Positions 25,021 to 36,353 of a stretch of 64,000 nucleotides of DNA are shown here, piece by piece (the first letter of the stretch is position 1; every line of letters begins with the position of its first letter). The translations under genes and the position numbers were made by a program. A model generated the notes under the pieces. The model made no database searches and was not told where the DNA came from. It saw only the letters and a list, made by a program, of their open reading frames with translations. Source of the stretch: Alisma plantago-aquatica (taxonomy: Eukaryota > Streptophyta > Magnoliopsida > Alismatales > Alismataceae); contig OY856412.1 of NCBI GenBank assembly GCA_963693085.1, positions 1,407,820,694 to 1,407,884,693 of the forward strand, in the 5' to 3' direction.

Positions 25021-28000
25021 TGTGGCATACAACTCATAAAAACATAATTAACTAATGCGGAAGCGTTCATCAAGTAGCGGATTAGCGAAAATTACTAAAA
25101 ATTAAAACTTTTTGCAAAGGGATCCATTCATAGGAAAACTCTTTCATTCAGAACCAAAGTAAAACTTTACATCCTGGTTCATATATATACATCTCATGTA
25201 CTTTTTCTTCTCGAGGAATACAAACATTAACTACTCTGTCTTAACTGTACACAGGTAGTATAAAACCCTCGAGGCACTAAACCAAAATCTCGAAATCACT
25301 AACTACAACTCCGAGGACCTGAGAGTACAGAGACGACACATAGGACTCTATATACAACTGAACATGACATGACAGTCAATGTCTCCACCTGAGACTTCAC
25401 TGCTGTCCCTACTGTTGCTGTTGTTGTCCTTCACCTCCTGAAGGATTCCTGTCTCTTCGTCCGCGTCCACCTAAAAATGTGGTTCCCACGGGGGTGAGAC
25501 AATTATAAAAATTGCCCCAGCGAGAGATATAACTCTCCGCCAGAAACATTGTTATTGTAACTTAAGAAGATAAATATGAACAGAGAAATCATATTTATTT
25601 GACAGCAGATACTTTAATGTCTAACAGATTAGAACATCATTCCATATCAGAAGCATTGCAGTTAAGATAGAATCAACATATCATTTATCCTTTAAGGAAT
25701 ATGAAGAACATGTATAACATCTATTCAAACTACAGAATCATTACCACTGCATTAACTCTCATCAGGCTTAGATCATATAACTAAAGCCTGGCATTATCAT
25801 TGTGGAGTCATGGCCCGTAGCCACACTCTTTTCACAAGGTGTAGGGATCTTAATCCCTCATTTCAACACTGGGCTTCCCATCCATTCTCAATTTCAAAAC
25901 CATAACCATGAAGTCATGGGTATTCAAATCCTTAGCTCATTACCTGAGCATTGTTACCTCTTTCTCAGGTAACTAACACCTTTAGGTCATCTGACCAAGA
26001 TAAGTGTGATACTTGATACCCATTAAGTCTCTTGGTATTTCTTACCAGACAACAAGATATATTATGGCACACAAGGCCCAATAATCAAATTCAAAATAAT
26101 AACACATCATAGCTCATACTTGGCTATGCTCATCATCTCATGATACCTGCATGGTTAGCACATATGATAGCAGCACATCAATTATCCATCAATATCATGC
26201 AAAAACAATGTATTGATAATTCAAGGGTATTACCCTTAATCCTTTACCAGGATTAGGATTTCCATCACACATCTCATGTATCAGTCATCCAATTATATTG
26301 GATTTATAACACAACAAGGTATACCAATATTTGGGGTGTTGGATATGATATCTATCATATCTTGATGTATCACTTCCCTCAACACCATTAACTTTCTTAA
26401 GTTCATATACTCAGCTTGTATTAGGGTATTACCCATCCTAATACTTTATGCACCAATTTATCACATTCATCATGTAAAGTAGTGATCATTAGTCACTCAC
26501 TTGGAATATACAACTATTGCCAATACTATGGATTCATCCATAAGTCATGAATTAGCAAAAAGACCATGATAGGTCCTTCTTTCATAATAGGGATTGCATA
26601 TAGAATCACCCATCATTAGGGGTTCATATCACATTTCCCATAATTAGGGTTTCATATGTATGACTCCTCAACTAGTGTCTCACATGAATGCACCCTCAAC
26701 TAGGGTTTCACATGGATGCACCCTCAACTAGGGTTTAAGTTCAATAACCCTGTCAATTAGGGTTTATGTTCATATTTAGGGTTTCATGATCTCTTTGCTT
26801 AAGGATCATAACCCTTAATCACCACATGAATCATATTCATGTATGAATTCATGCTATCAACTTCTTAACTTGATTAGGTCATATCAACTCTTCAGTCAAG
26901 TACATACAACTATGATTAACATAGTGTATCAAGTCATTGATCCTATAAGCAATTAGGGATTCATCCCTTAATTGGCACTTAATCACTTAGGTACTATTAG
27001 GGTTTCAACCTTTGTACCTTCATTGATTACCATTACTAATCATCATTGGATCAATAGAACATTCATCATCTTAATTCCCAAAAATTCAATCACATTGGAC
27101 CTCCATTACATAATGTATCCAATTGAATTAGGGTTTCCAATGTTGATTCCTTCAATCATTGGATTCATGAAATCAATCATCAACTGGACCTACCATCATA
27201 CTTCAATTGAGTTTAATAGGTCAACCTTCAATTGATTTGACCCTCAATTGACCCTCAATTGATCATCAATTAGGGTTTGATTCAATTGGATTAGGGATTG
27301 GAATCAATGAACCTTCAATATTCATCAATGTGTAACTAGTTACTTCATAACTATTGAATCACCATTCAAATGGGGTATGACCTGACCCCAAACGGTCTTG
27401 AGGTCATTTGGATGACCTCCAAATGGTCTTGAGACCGTTTGCCCATCATATCACTCAAATCCAAGCAATCCAATTAGGGTTTGGTTCATTGAAGTACTCA
27501 CCAAATCAGCAATCTATTGCAGATCAACTTGATATCTTTAGACCTTCAACCACTGAACTATACTCAACCCTAGACCTCCAAACGGTCTTGGGTGACCACC
27601 AAACGGTCTTGAGACCGTTTGGATGAGATCCAAACGGTCTTGAGACCGTTTTCCCATCACATCACTCAAATGTAAGCAATCCAATTGGGGTTTGGTTCAT
27701 TGGATTAATCACCAAATCAACATTGCATTGTATATCAGCTTAGTACCTTTAGACCTTCAAACACCTAACCATACTCAACCCTAGACCTCCAAACGGTCTT
27801 GGGTGACCACCAAACGGTCTTGAGACCGTTTGGATGAGCTCCAAACGGTCTTGAGACCGTTTGCCCATCCAACCTTTGGATTTTAGTGAAAAATCATCAT
27901 GGATTGGTCTATCGAGTTGATCAACAAATCAGCATTTAGTTGCAGTATGATTTGGTACCTTTGGACCTTCAATTGGTCAACGATACTTGGCCCCAGACCT

Positions 28001-29501
28001 CCAAACGGTCTTGGGGTGATCCCCAAACGGTCTTGAGACCGTTTGGGTGATCCCCAAACGGTCAACGCTTGGTCAACGCACTCAAACGGTCTTGAGACCG
28101 TTTGCTCCCAAACGGTCTCAAACCGTTTGCCCTTAAACGGTTTGCTGAAACCGCATAGCCAATCAAATTAAAATGATTTGGAGTAGCTATCAAAACGGTT
28201 TTGCTTGGTAATTTTCTTTGGATAAGCACCTAGGATGATGTCATCATCCCCTTCCTTCGAACAACCAAGAACAGTAACCGTTCTTGATGGAAATTGCAGC
28301 AAAGAAACAAGAGTGTATCAAATTTGAAGAAATCAATCAACAAAGCATAGAGAATTGATGCAATAGCAATGTTTAAGGGTTTGAGTTATAAAACCCACCT
28401 CCAATTGAGCTCCAAAGCTCCAAGCTCACGCCATTAATGGTGGATGAAGCTCTTGCAACTCCCCCTAGGCTCGTCCTCAAGCTTTTGATTGCAAAAGTTG
28501 GTAACAGGTTGGGAGGCATCCTCCTGCTCCTCCATAGCTCCTTGGTCGGTTTTGCAAGCAAGGGGAAGAAGAAAATCCGAAAAAGGCCTTGGTTTGGGCT
28601 TGGAAATGGCACTTTTATAAAGAAATTGATGAGAGAGAATATGCCTTATAAAAATGCATTAAATTCCAAAAATATGGCCGCCTCTTCCCCCTCAAATCCC
28701 TTAAGGACGAGGCACCTTCCTTTGCCTTTAATTCTCCTTCATTATCCTTGATTTAAAGAAAATCAAATTAAGCACCTTAATGCTTATTATATTAATATCC
28801 ATATGTGAGTGGGTTTTCTTTTTCTTATAATAAGGTGAGTGGAATTTCACCTACTTTGGATATTTTCATTCCTTATCTTGGCAAAGGAACGTCCATCCTT
28901 ATTCAAATCAACCCAAAACATTTTGTTTGAAAGTCCTTCAATTATTTTTATTCATTTTTGCCCTAAATCAAATTAGGGTTTCACTTATGATTAAATCTTG
29001 ATTATTTTAATATCAAGATTCTCTCTCCTCCAACTTAATTCAAATGAGGTGCCCTTCTCATTTTATTTGCTCTACATGATGCCAAGAAACATTAGGGACC
29101 TTATTGAAGTGGTAATTTGCATATTGAACCCTAGGTTTTGGGTAAATTGCACTTTACACCAAAACTGGATTTTAATGCACAACATTGTCCAACAAGCTCT
29201 ATCTTGGTGTCCATACTTGTAGAAACCTTACCACTACATCATATTCATTCTCATGGGGTCTCAACATCAGAGGAACATCTTACCATGCAACATTTGCAAT
29301 TTAACCCCTCAACTTGGGTAATTTGCACTTTGGTCCAAAATAAGCAAACATTGCTTCAACATTGTTCAAACAGGACCAAAATTGAAACATATGTTTCTCA
29401 TAAGCCCTAATTACTTTTCCCAATATAAGATTAAGAATCTACTCAACCTTATTAGGCAAAACATCCAGGGTTAAATCATAACCCAGGTCAGGGATGTTAC
29501 A
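25021..29501 (-). repeat. 5' LTR of the LARD-like element
   Basis: 4,481 bp, TG...CA termini, followed by the target duplication ATAAG. It is nearly identical to the other LTR. One visible difference is an extra unit of the ACTAGGGTTT-type repeat near 26,700-26,730. The TATA-like GTATATAG lies at 25,348-25,355 (minus) and the palindrome cluster at about 27,390-28,150. Confidence 0.92.
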
Positions 29502-29506
29502 ATAAG

Positions 29507-31190
29507 AATACTCTATTTCAAAATATTGAATTGTCCTAACCCTCTCTCTTCTCTCCTTTTTTTCAAGGATTTACTATTTTTGTTTTCTTGATTACCCAAA
29601 ATGCATGATGTCCATCACCTCTTTCCGCCCCCCTCTCTCTCAAACGATACATTCCCGAACTTTCCTTGACACTTCTTAGCAACCCCAAGTTGCAAGTTTT
29701 TTACTTTTGCACTCCACGTTCACAAATCAACAACTATTTCGTTCAAAACTCCTCCCATGCATTAACTCCCATTATCGTTCCTATAACCCCGATATCATTA
29801 ATTATATCTCGCTTCATCTCATTCAAAAATGTCACTCAACTCTCTCTCCTGTCTCCTATCTCCCCTCTGTCGTTATCCCACTGTCAAACACACTTAATTT
29901 TATAAAAAGAATTGTTTTCCCTTTTTCTATGCTTCTGAAAGTTATTAGCAATGTGCTTGCTTCCTCTCACTTTCTAAAATTCTAAACTCATAACTTCACC
30001 CATCTTATCAATACTACAAAAATAAGTTGAGTTTCAACAAATTGCTTTCCTTTTTCATAAAAATAATACATCCATTGTATCAAGACTAGTTCCTTACAAC
30101 CTATAATATTTAAAGTATAAAATTTAACTTTACTAATTACATGTAATGGACTTTATTGACTATTACTCCATTTCTTGGCAAAAAGGTTTAGATCAATGAT
30201 AAGTATGTATCAAAAGCTTAACCAAATCTTCTTCTCAATTCTTGCTATGTAACTATTTTTATAAACCATATACAAAATTTCTCTTGTAAACTACGACGAT
30301 AACTTGGTCTTCCGAGTGATTTTGGAACTGACACTCCCCTCATTTCCCTATGCCCAACTGTCAATTGTTCCTATTACATCCTTCCCACTCTCACATTGTT
30401 ATGCCCTATACTCTTTCTTCAAAATGGACCTTGTTGTCTTGTATATTTTTCCTCTGTTCTGTTACTGAAGGACCTTGCTCGTGAACGACGGCCAACAACA
30501 TGATAGCAATATGTTCTAGTATAGTGAGAAATCACTTGTTCACCTCCCAACATTCTGTAAACTTGGTATGAACCATTTTGAGTGAGCAACTTAGATAAAT
30601 TCTCATCACCATACGTGCAAGTTACATGATCACCAAACTTCATCAACTACTGACATCGAGGTTTTGTGTAAACTATGGATACACTTTATTTTTCTAGTCA
30701 TGTGGTAAGCCAGTGTATTCTTTTGATATGCTTATTAATTATGGACTGAATATGCGATCATCTAAATTAAACATAATATTTTGTTGTTCCATATATAAAT
30801 ATACTTCTATCACTCCTTGATCATGTTAGAAACAGATCCCAAACTTCTCCCTCCATTTACCACATTTTGGTCATCGCCCACGCATTGACACGAAAAGAAT
30901 CTCCCCTCCCCCTCTAACTCCATAACCTTCTTATACATACTCTCTTTATCCTCTCTTAAATGGTTCCTCTCCCATCACAACTCTTTTAATCTTTAAATTA
31001 CTCCAACTAAAACCAACAGTAGTTAGTTTTACATTAAAAATTAAAATCCACTCAACTTCCGCTGTCCTTTCCACATACATCTTGTTTGTTTAATCTTCAA
31101 CATACCATCGCAGCAAATAAAAGCAATGACTTTATTATTCTTTTCATCTTCTTTGATTGTCTACCTCTCACAGTTATTTGAAGGGCTGTG
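29507..31190. other. No gene recognised; pyrimidine-rich stretches
   Basis: The plus strand is rich in C and T (CCCTCTCTCTT-type runs near 29,540-29,650 and 30,840-30,970). Short frames (29,666-29,985 plus; 30,419-30,646 minus) have no recognisable domain. This stretch is the continuation of the DNA interrupted at 18,860. Confidence 0.4.
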
Positions 31191-31362
31191 ACACCCCAGA
31201 ACTGCTAAATAACGGCCCCAACAATAGCCCGAACAACGACTGACTTTCATTTGCCGTTAAGAAACCTGACGCAGTCCCGTTTACTCGACTTGTTCAGAGT
31301 CTGTAGATGATGGTGTAGCAGTCGACGAGGCGGCAGCTCATAGAATCCAGAGTTGGTGATCT

Positions 31363-31980
31363 TCACTCTCCCTCTCGTGCTTCTCGCCCAAGACAAGCCG
31401 GCAGAAGAGAAAGAAGGCCGGTGAGGGTATATAATGGCAACGGCGAGGCGGAAGGATCGCCGACTTCCCCACGACCGCCATGATCTGGAGGGGTAGCAGA
31501 TCTCCTTACTCCAAAAGAACGGCGTGTCCAGGAAGCGGGATCAGATGAATAGCAATTACCAATCGCTGCCCTCACCGTAGTCATTGATAAGAAGACCGAC
31601 GACACTTCCTCTAACAGATCGGCCTTTGGGGACACGCTTAACCCCGACGATGCTAGCGCAATCAACTCCCCTCTTGGGCGATGCATCAGCTTTGGGAGGG
31701 AAGTGGGAGGAGAAGGAAGAGTTAACCTAGACCTGGACTCGCCTTTGTCGTGATTCAACGAATCCGCTCCTTCCAGTCCGAATTCTCTGTCATCAGTGGC
31801 TACTTGGGATTGTTCTGGAGGTACTCCAACTCCGGCGCCATCGAGTCCCCTATTCCTGTGAATTGGCCCCAGAATGAGATCAAAACCCCCGCTACTGAAG
31901 TATTCTGCAAAGGTGTTTGAGCTCCTGGGTGAACCAACACCCGCTGCCATTGCCACTGCGCTGCCCTTCGCCGGACACAA
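31363..31980 (-). CDS. Hypothetical ORF in a GC-richer island (doubtful)
   Basis: A 205-codon open frame in a locally GC-rich stretch (about 31,190-32,340) just upstream of the FRIGIDA-like fragment. The peptide is rich in Ser, Gly, Pro and Arg, has no motif I recognise and no obvious signal peptide or membrane segment. GC-rich sequence opens long antisense frames by chance, so this may be a shadow of the 5' part of the neighbouring plus-strand gene or of its promoter. I keep it because it is the longest stop-free frame in the window apart from transposon genes and satellite artefacts. Confidence 0.2.
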   Translation of the reverse strand: MCPAKGSAVAMAAGVGSPRSSNTFAEYFSSGGFDLILGPIHRNRGLDGAGVGVPPEQSQVATDDREFGLEGADSLNHDKGESRSRLTLPSPPTSLPKLMHRPRGELIALASSGLSVSPKADLLEEVSSVFLSMTTVRAAIGNCYSSDPASWTRRSFGVRRSATPPDHGGRGEVGDPSASPLPLYTLTGLLSLLPACLGREAREGE

Positions 31981-32112
31981 GTGCTTGGAGCTTGCAACAC
32001 ACGCATCCGCCGTGAAGTTCCCATATGAGGTAGTGAATGGACCCTAGGTCTTCACCCTCCCCCCTTGTGTCGCCCAATCATCGTTGACTTTCGGGACTGA
32101 TAATGAGGAGGA

Positions 32113-32356
32113 CATGGAGTTTTACATGTGCGTTTGTTGTGGAGGAAGCAGATGCCTAGGCTTGCCATTTCCCTTGGACTTGACGATTCCATGGCCGATA
32201 TCATTGATGACCTGATAAATAAGGGGCAGTACGCAGCAGCTCGATGCAGTAAATTTTGGTTGTGAAGTGGATCTGGTTGACAAGTATCCTCCTGTCCCAC
32301 TTTTGGAGACATACTTGGAGAATTCTAAGAAAGTTGGAACTTATATATTAGAATGT
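32113..32356 (+). pseudogene. FRL4-like: FRIGIDA-like protein 4 fragment, part 1 (cut by Mutator-like element)
   Basis: The plus strand encodes WRKQMPRLAISLGLDDS, then MADIIDDLINKGQ, and after a one-base frameshift near 32,240 QLDAVNF and DLVDKYPPVPLLETYLENSKK. These follow the order of the conserved core of plant FRIGIDA-like (FRL4-type) proteins, whose usual motifs are WRKQMPKLA, QLDAVHF and LVDKFPPVPLLKAYL. FRIGIDA-family proteins act in the nucleus and have been linked to flowering-time control through FLC activation. The N-terminal two thirds of the protein was not recognised upstream. The coding sequence stops at 32,356, the last base of a Mutator target duplication, and resumes at 43,967. 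Frameshifts show the gene is dead. Confidence 0.8.
32348..32356. other. 9-bp target-site duplication, left copy
   Basis: TTAGAATGT, repeated exactly at 43,958-43,966. Nine bases is the classic Mutator target duplication. Confidence 0.9.
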
Positions 32357-32474
32357 GGCAAAAATACCAAAATGGCACATCTGCCAATTTTTATTACCTA
32401 AATGGCACGTTTTTGAACTTATTGCCCAAAATGGCACATTTTGGGAGCAATGTGTCTCCTGCTGGGACGCATTG
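32357..32474 (+). repeat. Left terminal inverted repeat
   Basis: Begins GGCAAAAATACC. It contains three spaced copies of AAATGGCAC, which may be transposase-binding sites by analogy with Mutator ends (inference). The right repeat at 43,840-43,957 is its imperfect complement. Confidence 0.9.
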
Positions 32475-32812
32475 AGCAATGCGTCACCACGGCGGACGCA
32501 TTGGTCCCATAGGAGGACAATACGTCTCGGTTCGGGACGCATTGCTCTGTTGTCTCCCACAGGAGGACAATACGTCCCGGTTCGGGACGCATTGCTCTGT
32601 TGTGGGACTAATGTGTCCCCTGCTGGGACGCGTTGCACCAATGTGTCTCGTCAGAGGACGCATTGGTCCCACAACAACGCAATGTGTCCCAAACCGCGAC
32701 GCATTGTCCTCCGGTGGGACCAATGCGTCCCCATGCAGGACGCATTGCACCAATGCGTCTCCATTCAGGACGTATTGCACTAATGCGTCCCCATGCGGGA
32801 CGCATTGCATTT
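32448..32812. repeat. Sub-terminal CAATGCGTCC / GGACGCATTG array (left)
   Basis: Roughly ten alternating copies of GGGACGCATTG and its complement, spaced by 10-40 bp. They open overlapping frames on both strands (32,355-32,971), which are artefacts of the repeats. Confidence 0.85.
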
Positions 32813-33346
32813 TTTAATCATATTTTTGCAGTCACTAGTATTGTTTCATGGTTTTTGATATGTATATTAACAATATTGATTATATTTGTACATTTACAAT
32901 TCGTTCACTTGTATTTGGATGTCTATAATATACCAAATTATTATAAATTTGTCAATTTCAATAGCTCGTAACATGCATATGGAATATATAAGTGTATTGC
33001 AACCAACATCAGTTGGTTCCTAATTGATTATATAATAAGAACTTAATCCAAAAAAATGAGATAGCAATTAAAAACAAGGTTAAAATATGAACCAACATGA
33101 CGAGAAAATAATACACAACAGAACAATATGATAGATCCAAAATGAACCAATGTGATATCATAATATGACAGATCCACATACAATAGATGTCTTTACAAAG
33201 GCATAATACACAACAGAACAATATGATAGATCCAAAATGAACCAATGTGATATCATAATATGATAGATCCACATACAATAGATGTCTTCACAAAGACATA
33301 CATACAAAATTATACATACATACAAAACTGTACAATATATAAAAAA

Positions 33347-35536
33347 CTAAGTACGTCGTCCTCGCCCACGACGTCCTCGCCCACCTCCCTCTACATCTGG
33401 ATCCTCTGTACCGATGTCATCTGGAGACGGCTGAACTGGGGACAACTGCGTAGGAGGTTGCTGGCGAGCATCATGGAAGAAATGAAAAGGTGGAGGTGGG
33501 GTGAGGGGTCTCTGAAAACTAGGGTAGGATGCATCAGGTGGGGTGCATCCTGAGAAATCAAATGGAGTAGGTGAATATGTGACATAAGGTGGTGGTCGGC
33601 TCTCAGGAATAATTGGTGGTGGGAATGGAGTGTATGGAACAGAAGAAGAACTTGCTCCATAGTATGATGCTGGTTGAGGTGGGTTGATGAATGAGGAATA
33701 TGAAGCAGCTCCTAAAAAATATGGCCATGTCGGTCCCCATGACATGAACTGAGAAGTGGGAGTGGGAGTGGGCTCAGCAGTAGGAGTAGGAGTAGGAGTA
33801 GGAGTGGGCTCAGCGGTTGTGGTATGAGTGGGTATGGGATCCCACGGCCGAGCATAGTCGGGAAGACTATCAAAGTAACTCCCATGGATGTTATAGACGT
33901 CGTCTCTGATCTGTGCAGGGGCATGCTCTACTGCTGCTCGGATCACCACATGTGTTTGTACCTATAAAACAAAGTATGTACACATAATAAAGACCAATTA
34001 CATATATTACAAATAACAAAGATAAATAATAGCATTTTGTAAAAGAAATAATAATGATACTCACAAATTCCTGTTGGCGATAACTTTGTGGGTAGTATAT
34101 GCTTGGAGGCATAGCTGGAGGGGGCACGATGTATTGTGGATGATACCATGCATAGTGAACCTGATGACTGAAGATTGTATCAGTTGGTGGAGCGGGAACT
34201 AAGCTCTCACGTCTGTTGTTCTACATCTGCACCTCCCGCCTATGATGAATCATCCAAATCTCAGCCGCATGACCCCTCCCATCTATCTGGCTAAGCTGCG
34301 GAAGCTCAAGAGTAGGTTGTACTTGAACAAAGCCGAACTGTCCAAGTACTCTGTCAGGGAAGTGCCACTCCACTATTGTGTAGCATAACAGAGGCACTCG
34401 TACCAACCAAATATCACTACCATCTCTACAAATGGCAGGCAATCTCTCGAGAATATCAGCAGTGTAAGGAGTCAACTCTATCTGTTATTCATATAGACAA
34501 CGTGTATCATATAAAATGGAGTAAATTGCAAATAAATAAAATATATACCATACAACATGTTAGTAGAGGTAAGTTATACCTGTGAGGGCAAAATCTGGTC
34601 AAATGTTGAATCGTAAAACTGGACTGTTCCCCTGATAGTTTGACTCCTTTGGACAAAGGTAGGCCACCTATTAAATTGACAAACTAAATTTAGATAAATA
34701 CTACATAATGTTTGGACAAATATAAAAATTAATTGTGTAGATATTTAACCTGTAACCCAAGGGAACATCTTTTGGCCAATCATCCCAGTGCATTGCAATT
34801 CTACCTGGGCATCCAATTCCCAACCTCTCCCAACACCACATCTGTATAGGCAGACACAACCTGACAGATGGACAGTTCTCTTGGACCAGGTGGTTGCCTT
34901 ATACAACTCCCTATATAAGAAAGATAGAGTTGCAGCACCCCAAGATAGAGTGTCACAATGTGCAAAATCGGACACAAGAGGGAGGTACCTAACATGCACT
35001 CTATCCCCGATACTATCTGGGATAAGGTAACTACCTAAGAAGTATAAGAGAAATGCCCTAGTGTACCTTGTCCTAAGTTCTAATTGTTGCTCTTCATCAC
35101 CCGCGGTCAGATCCATATCCTTAAAGGTCTCACGCAGCCAAATCAAGGAGATATGCCCCTTATACATCCCATCCGGTGCATCTCCTAAGAAATTCTCACA
35201 AAGGTGAGACCATGAAGAAAATTACCCCTCATCTACACCTAAAGGATATGAAGCTATAACCGGTGGGCCATCAATCCTTAGGCCTAAAAGAATTGCAACA
35301 TCCTGAAGGGTTACAGACATCTCAAAAGGAGGAAACCTAAAATTATTGCTAGAGTTGTCCCACCTGTTAACTAATGCAGTTATTAAAGTGGGGTCAAGGT
35401 GGATAGAGGGTATCCTATGAACAAGCCCAAAACCAGCCATGGAAATATTTTCTAAAACATCCTAGTCAGTAATAGGTCATTGTGCCAACATGATGTGGTG
35501 CTGGGAGAGTCGGTTGGTTGCTTCTCTAGGAGCCAT
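33347..35536 (-). pseudogene. Plant mobile domain (PMD) protein gene, four exons, broken
   Basis: Proposed exons: 35,536-34,750, 34,667-34,580, 34,481-34,065 and 33,961-33,347. Introns of 82-103 bp start with GT and end with AG. Exon 1 has the PMD signature (FRFPPFEMSVTLQDVAILLGL, then HWDDWPKDVPLGYRW across intron 1). Exon 3 continues with ELTPYTADILERLP and GQFGFVQVQP, as in MAIN/MAIL-type and transposon-borne PMD proteins. Exon 4 encodes a Pro/Thr-rich tail ending in an Arg/Gly tract. PMD domains occur in host nuclear proteins and in plant transposons; their role in transposition is unclear. This copy is dead: in-frame stops lie in exon 1 (two between 35,464 and 35,482, one at about 35,222) and exon 3 (34,221), with a one-base shift near 34,850. 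Confidence 0.85.
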
Positions 35537-35545
35537 ATCTATGAA

Positions 35546-35620
35546 AAGTGCAAATATTACATTAAATGAAAAGTGCAAATATTACATTAAATGAAAAGTG
35601 TAAATATTGTACAACATTTA
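35546..35620. repeat. Short tandem repeat upstream of the PMD gene
   Basis: Three consecutive units containing ATGAAAAGTGCAAATATTAC, each about 24 bp, immediately before the PMD start codon in minus sense. This is the presumed promoter or 5' UTR. Confidence 0.7.
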
Positions 35621-35732
35621 AGTTTTTCAATATTCTTCATTAGATAAGATGAAATTAATTCAAATACCTGAACTACCAAACAATATAAAAATACAACATG
35701 AACTACTAAAAGAGAAATACTACAATAATTAG

Positions 35733-36125
35733 TTACTGTATTTGATTCAATATCTCATCTAGAGGTTCATAAAATGGCCACATTTGATGTACAACTCGAT
35801 GTATCTCTGGATGTAATATAGCTAACTGGTTTTTAACTTGTTCATTGATTGGCATTGCTTTCTGTTTCGTGTGATCCCAATGCCAACCAGGTAGCTCAAG
35901 AAGTTCTTCATACATGTGAAACATTTGCTTTAAAAAATGCCAATGAAATTTTGCTTGTTCTTTTGTCACTATAAATCCTAACTTGTTGTACAACAAATCT
36001 GGTACGTCATTCCAGTCATCATCCAATATAGTTTGATGAGCCATTTTTCCCTGTAGGCACTTCGTAGCTATTATTTGGATTAACTCTACAGACATGTGAA
36101 ATGTCCATGTCCTTCGATGAGCCAT
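35733..36125 (-). CDS. Myb/SANT-like DNA-binding protein of the Mutator-like element
   Basis: A 130-codon frame with no internal stop, starting ATG at 36,125. It begins MAHRRTWTFHMSVELIQII and continues with a conserved-looking DDDWNDV, LGFIVTKEQAKFHW, MYEELLELPGWHWD and LHPEIHRV. This order of tryptophans and the FGLxYTKxQxKNKW-like segment match the plant Myb/SANT-like domain (Myb_DNA-bind_3 type), a trihelix-related fold found in host proteins and as the DNA-binding partner in PIF/Harbinger transposons. Here it lies between the transposase and PMD genes on the same strand, 228 bp after the transposase stop. It could recognise the element's ends (inference). It could also be an upstream exon of the PMD gene, but it has its own start and stop. 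It is the only element gene without a disabling mutation. Confidence 0.75.
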   Translation of the reverse strand: MAHRRTWTFHMSVELIQIIATKCLQGKMAHQTILDDDWNDVPDLLYNKLGFIVTKEQAKFHWHFLKQMFHMYEELLELPGWHWDHTKQKAMPINEQVKNQLAILHPEIHRVVHQMWPFYEPLDEILNQIQ

Positions 36126-36160
36126 CTATAAAAAAACCATTATAAATTCATTGTTTTAGT

Positions 36161-36352
36161 GAAATTGCAAACGTTACATGACTTGAGTAAATTAAAATTT
36201 CAAACATTACATGACTTGAATAAATTGAAATTGCAAACGTTACATGACTTGAGTAAATTAAAATTTCAAACTTTGCATGACTTGAATAAATTGAAATTGC
36301 AAATATTGCATGACTTGAATAAATTGAAATTGCAAACATTACATGACCAGAC
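36161..36352. repeat. 33-bp tandem repeat between transposase and Myb/SANT ORF
   Basis: Nearly six units of 33 bp built on CAAACRTTACATGACTTGA and TAAATT. As 33 is divisible by three, frames stay open on both strands (36,159-36,449 plus; 36,148-36,357 minus). They are not genes. The array sits just upstream of the Myb/SANT ORF in minus sense. Confidence 0.85.
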
Positions 36353-36353
36353 A

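Larger units (their letters stand above)
18860..29501 (-). mobile_element. Complete non-coding giant-LTR retrotransposon (LARD-like)
   Basis: Two long, nearly identical direct repeats beginning TGTGGCATAC and ending GATGTTACA lie at 18,860-23,313 (4,454 bp) and 25,021-29,501 (4,481 bp) around a 1,707-bp internal domain. A perfect 5-bp duplication ATAAG flanks the whole (18,855-18,859 and 29,502-29,506). On the minus strand a tRNA-iMet-type primer-binding site lies just inside the right LTR and a GAGGACGAAATCCTT block with a G-run lies just inside the left LTR, so transcription runs right to left. No gag or pol is present, so movement must have used proteins from another element. The few differences seen between the LTRs suggest a young insertion. 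The PPT-adjacent block is of a kind common in plant Ty3/gypsy chromoviruses (Tekay/Del), so such an element is the likely helper (inference). Confidence 0.93.

Noticed and set aside
30419..30646. 75-codon minus-strand frame with Cys, Tyr and an Arg-rich tail
   Set aside because: No recognisable family, no conserved partner in the window and an unremarkable length for chance.
32355..32971. Overlapping frames on both strands at the left end of the Mutator-like element
   Set aside because: They follow the GGGACGCATTG palindrome array. Similar frames at 43,307-43,892 and 62,732-63,295 have the same cause.
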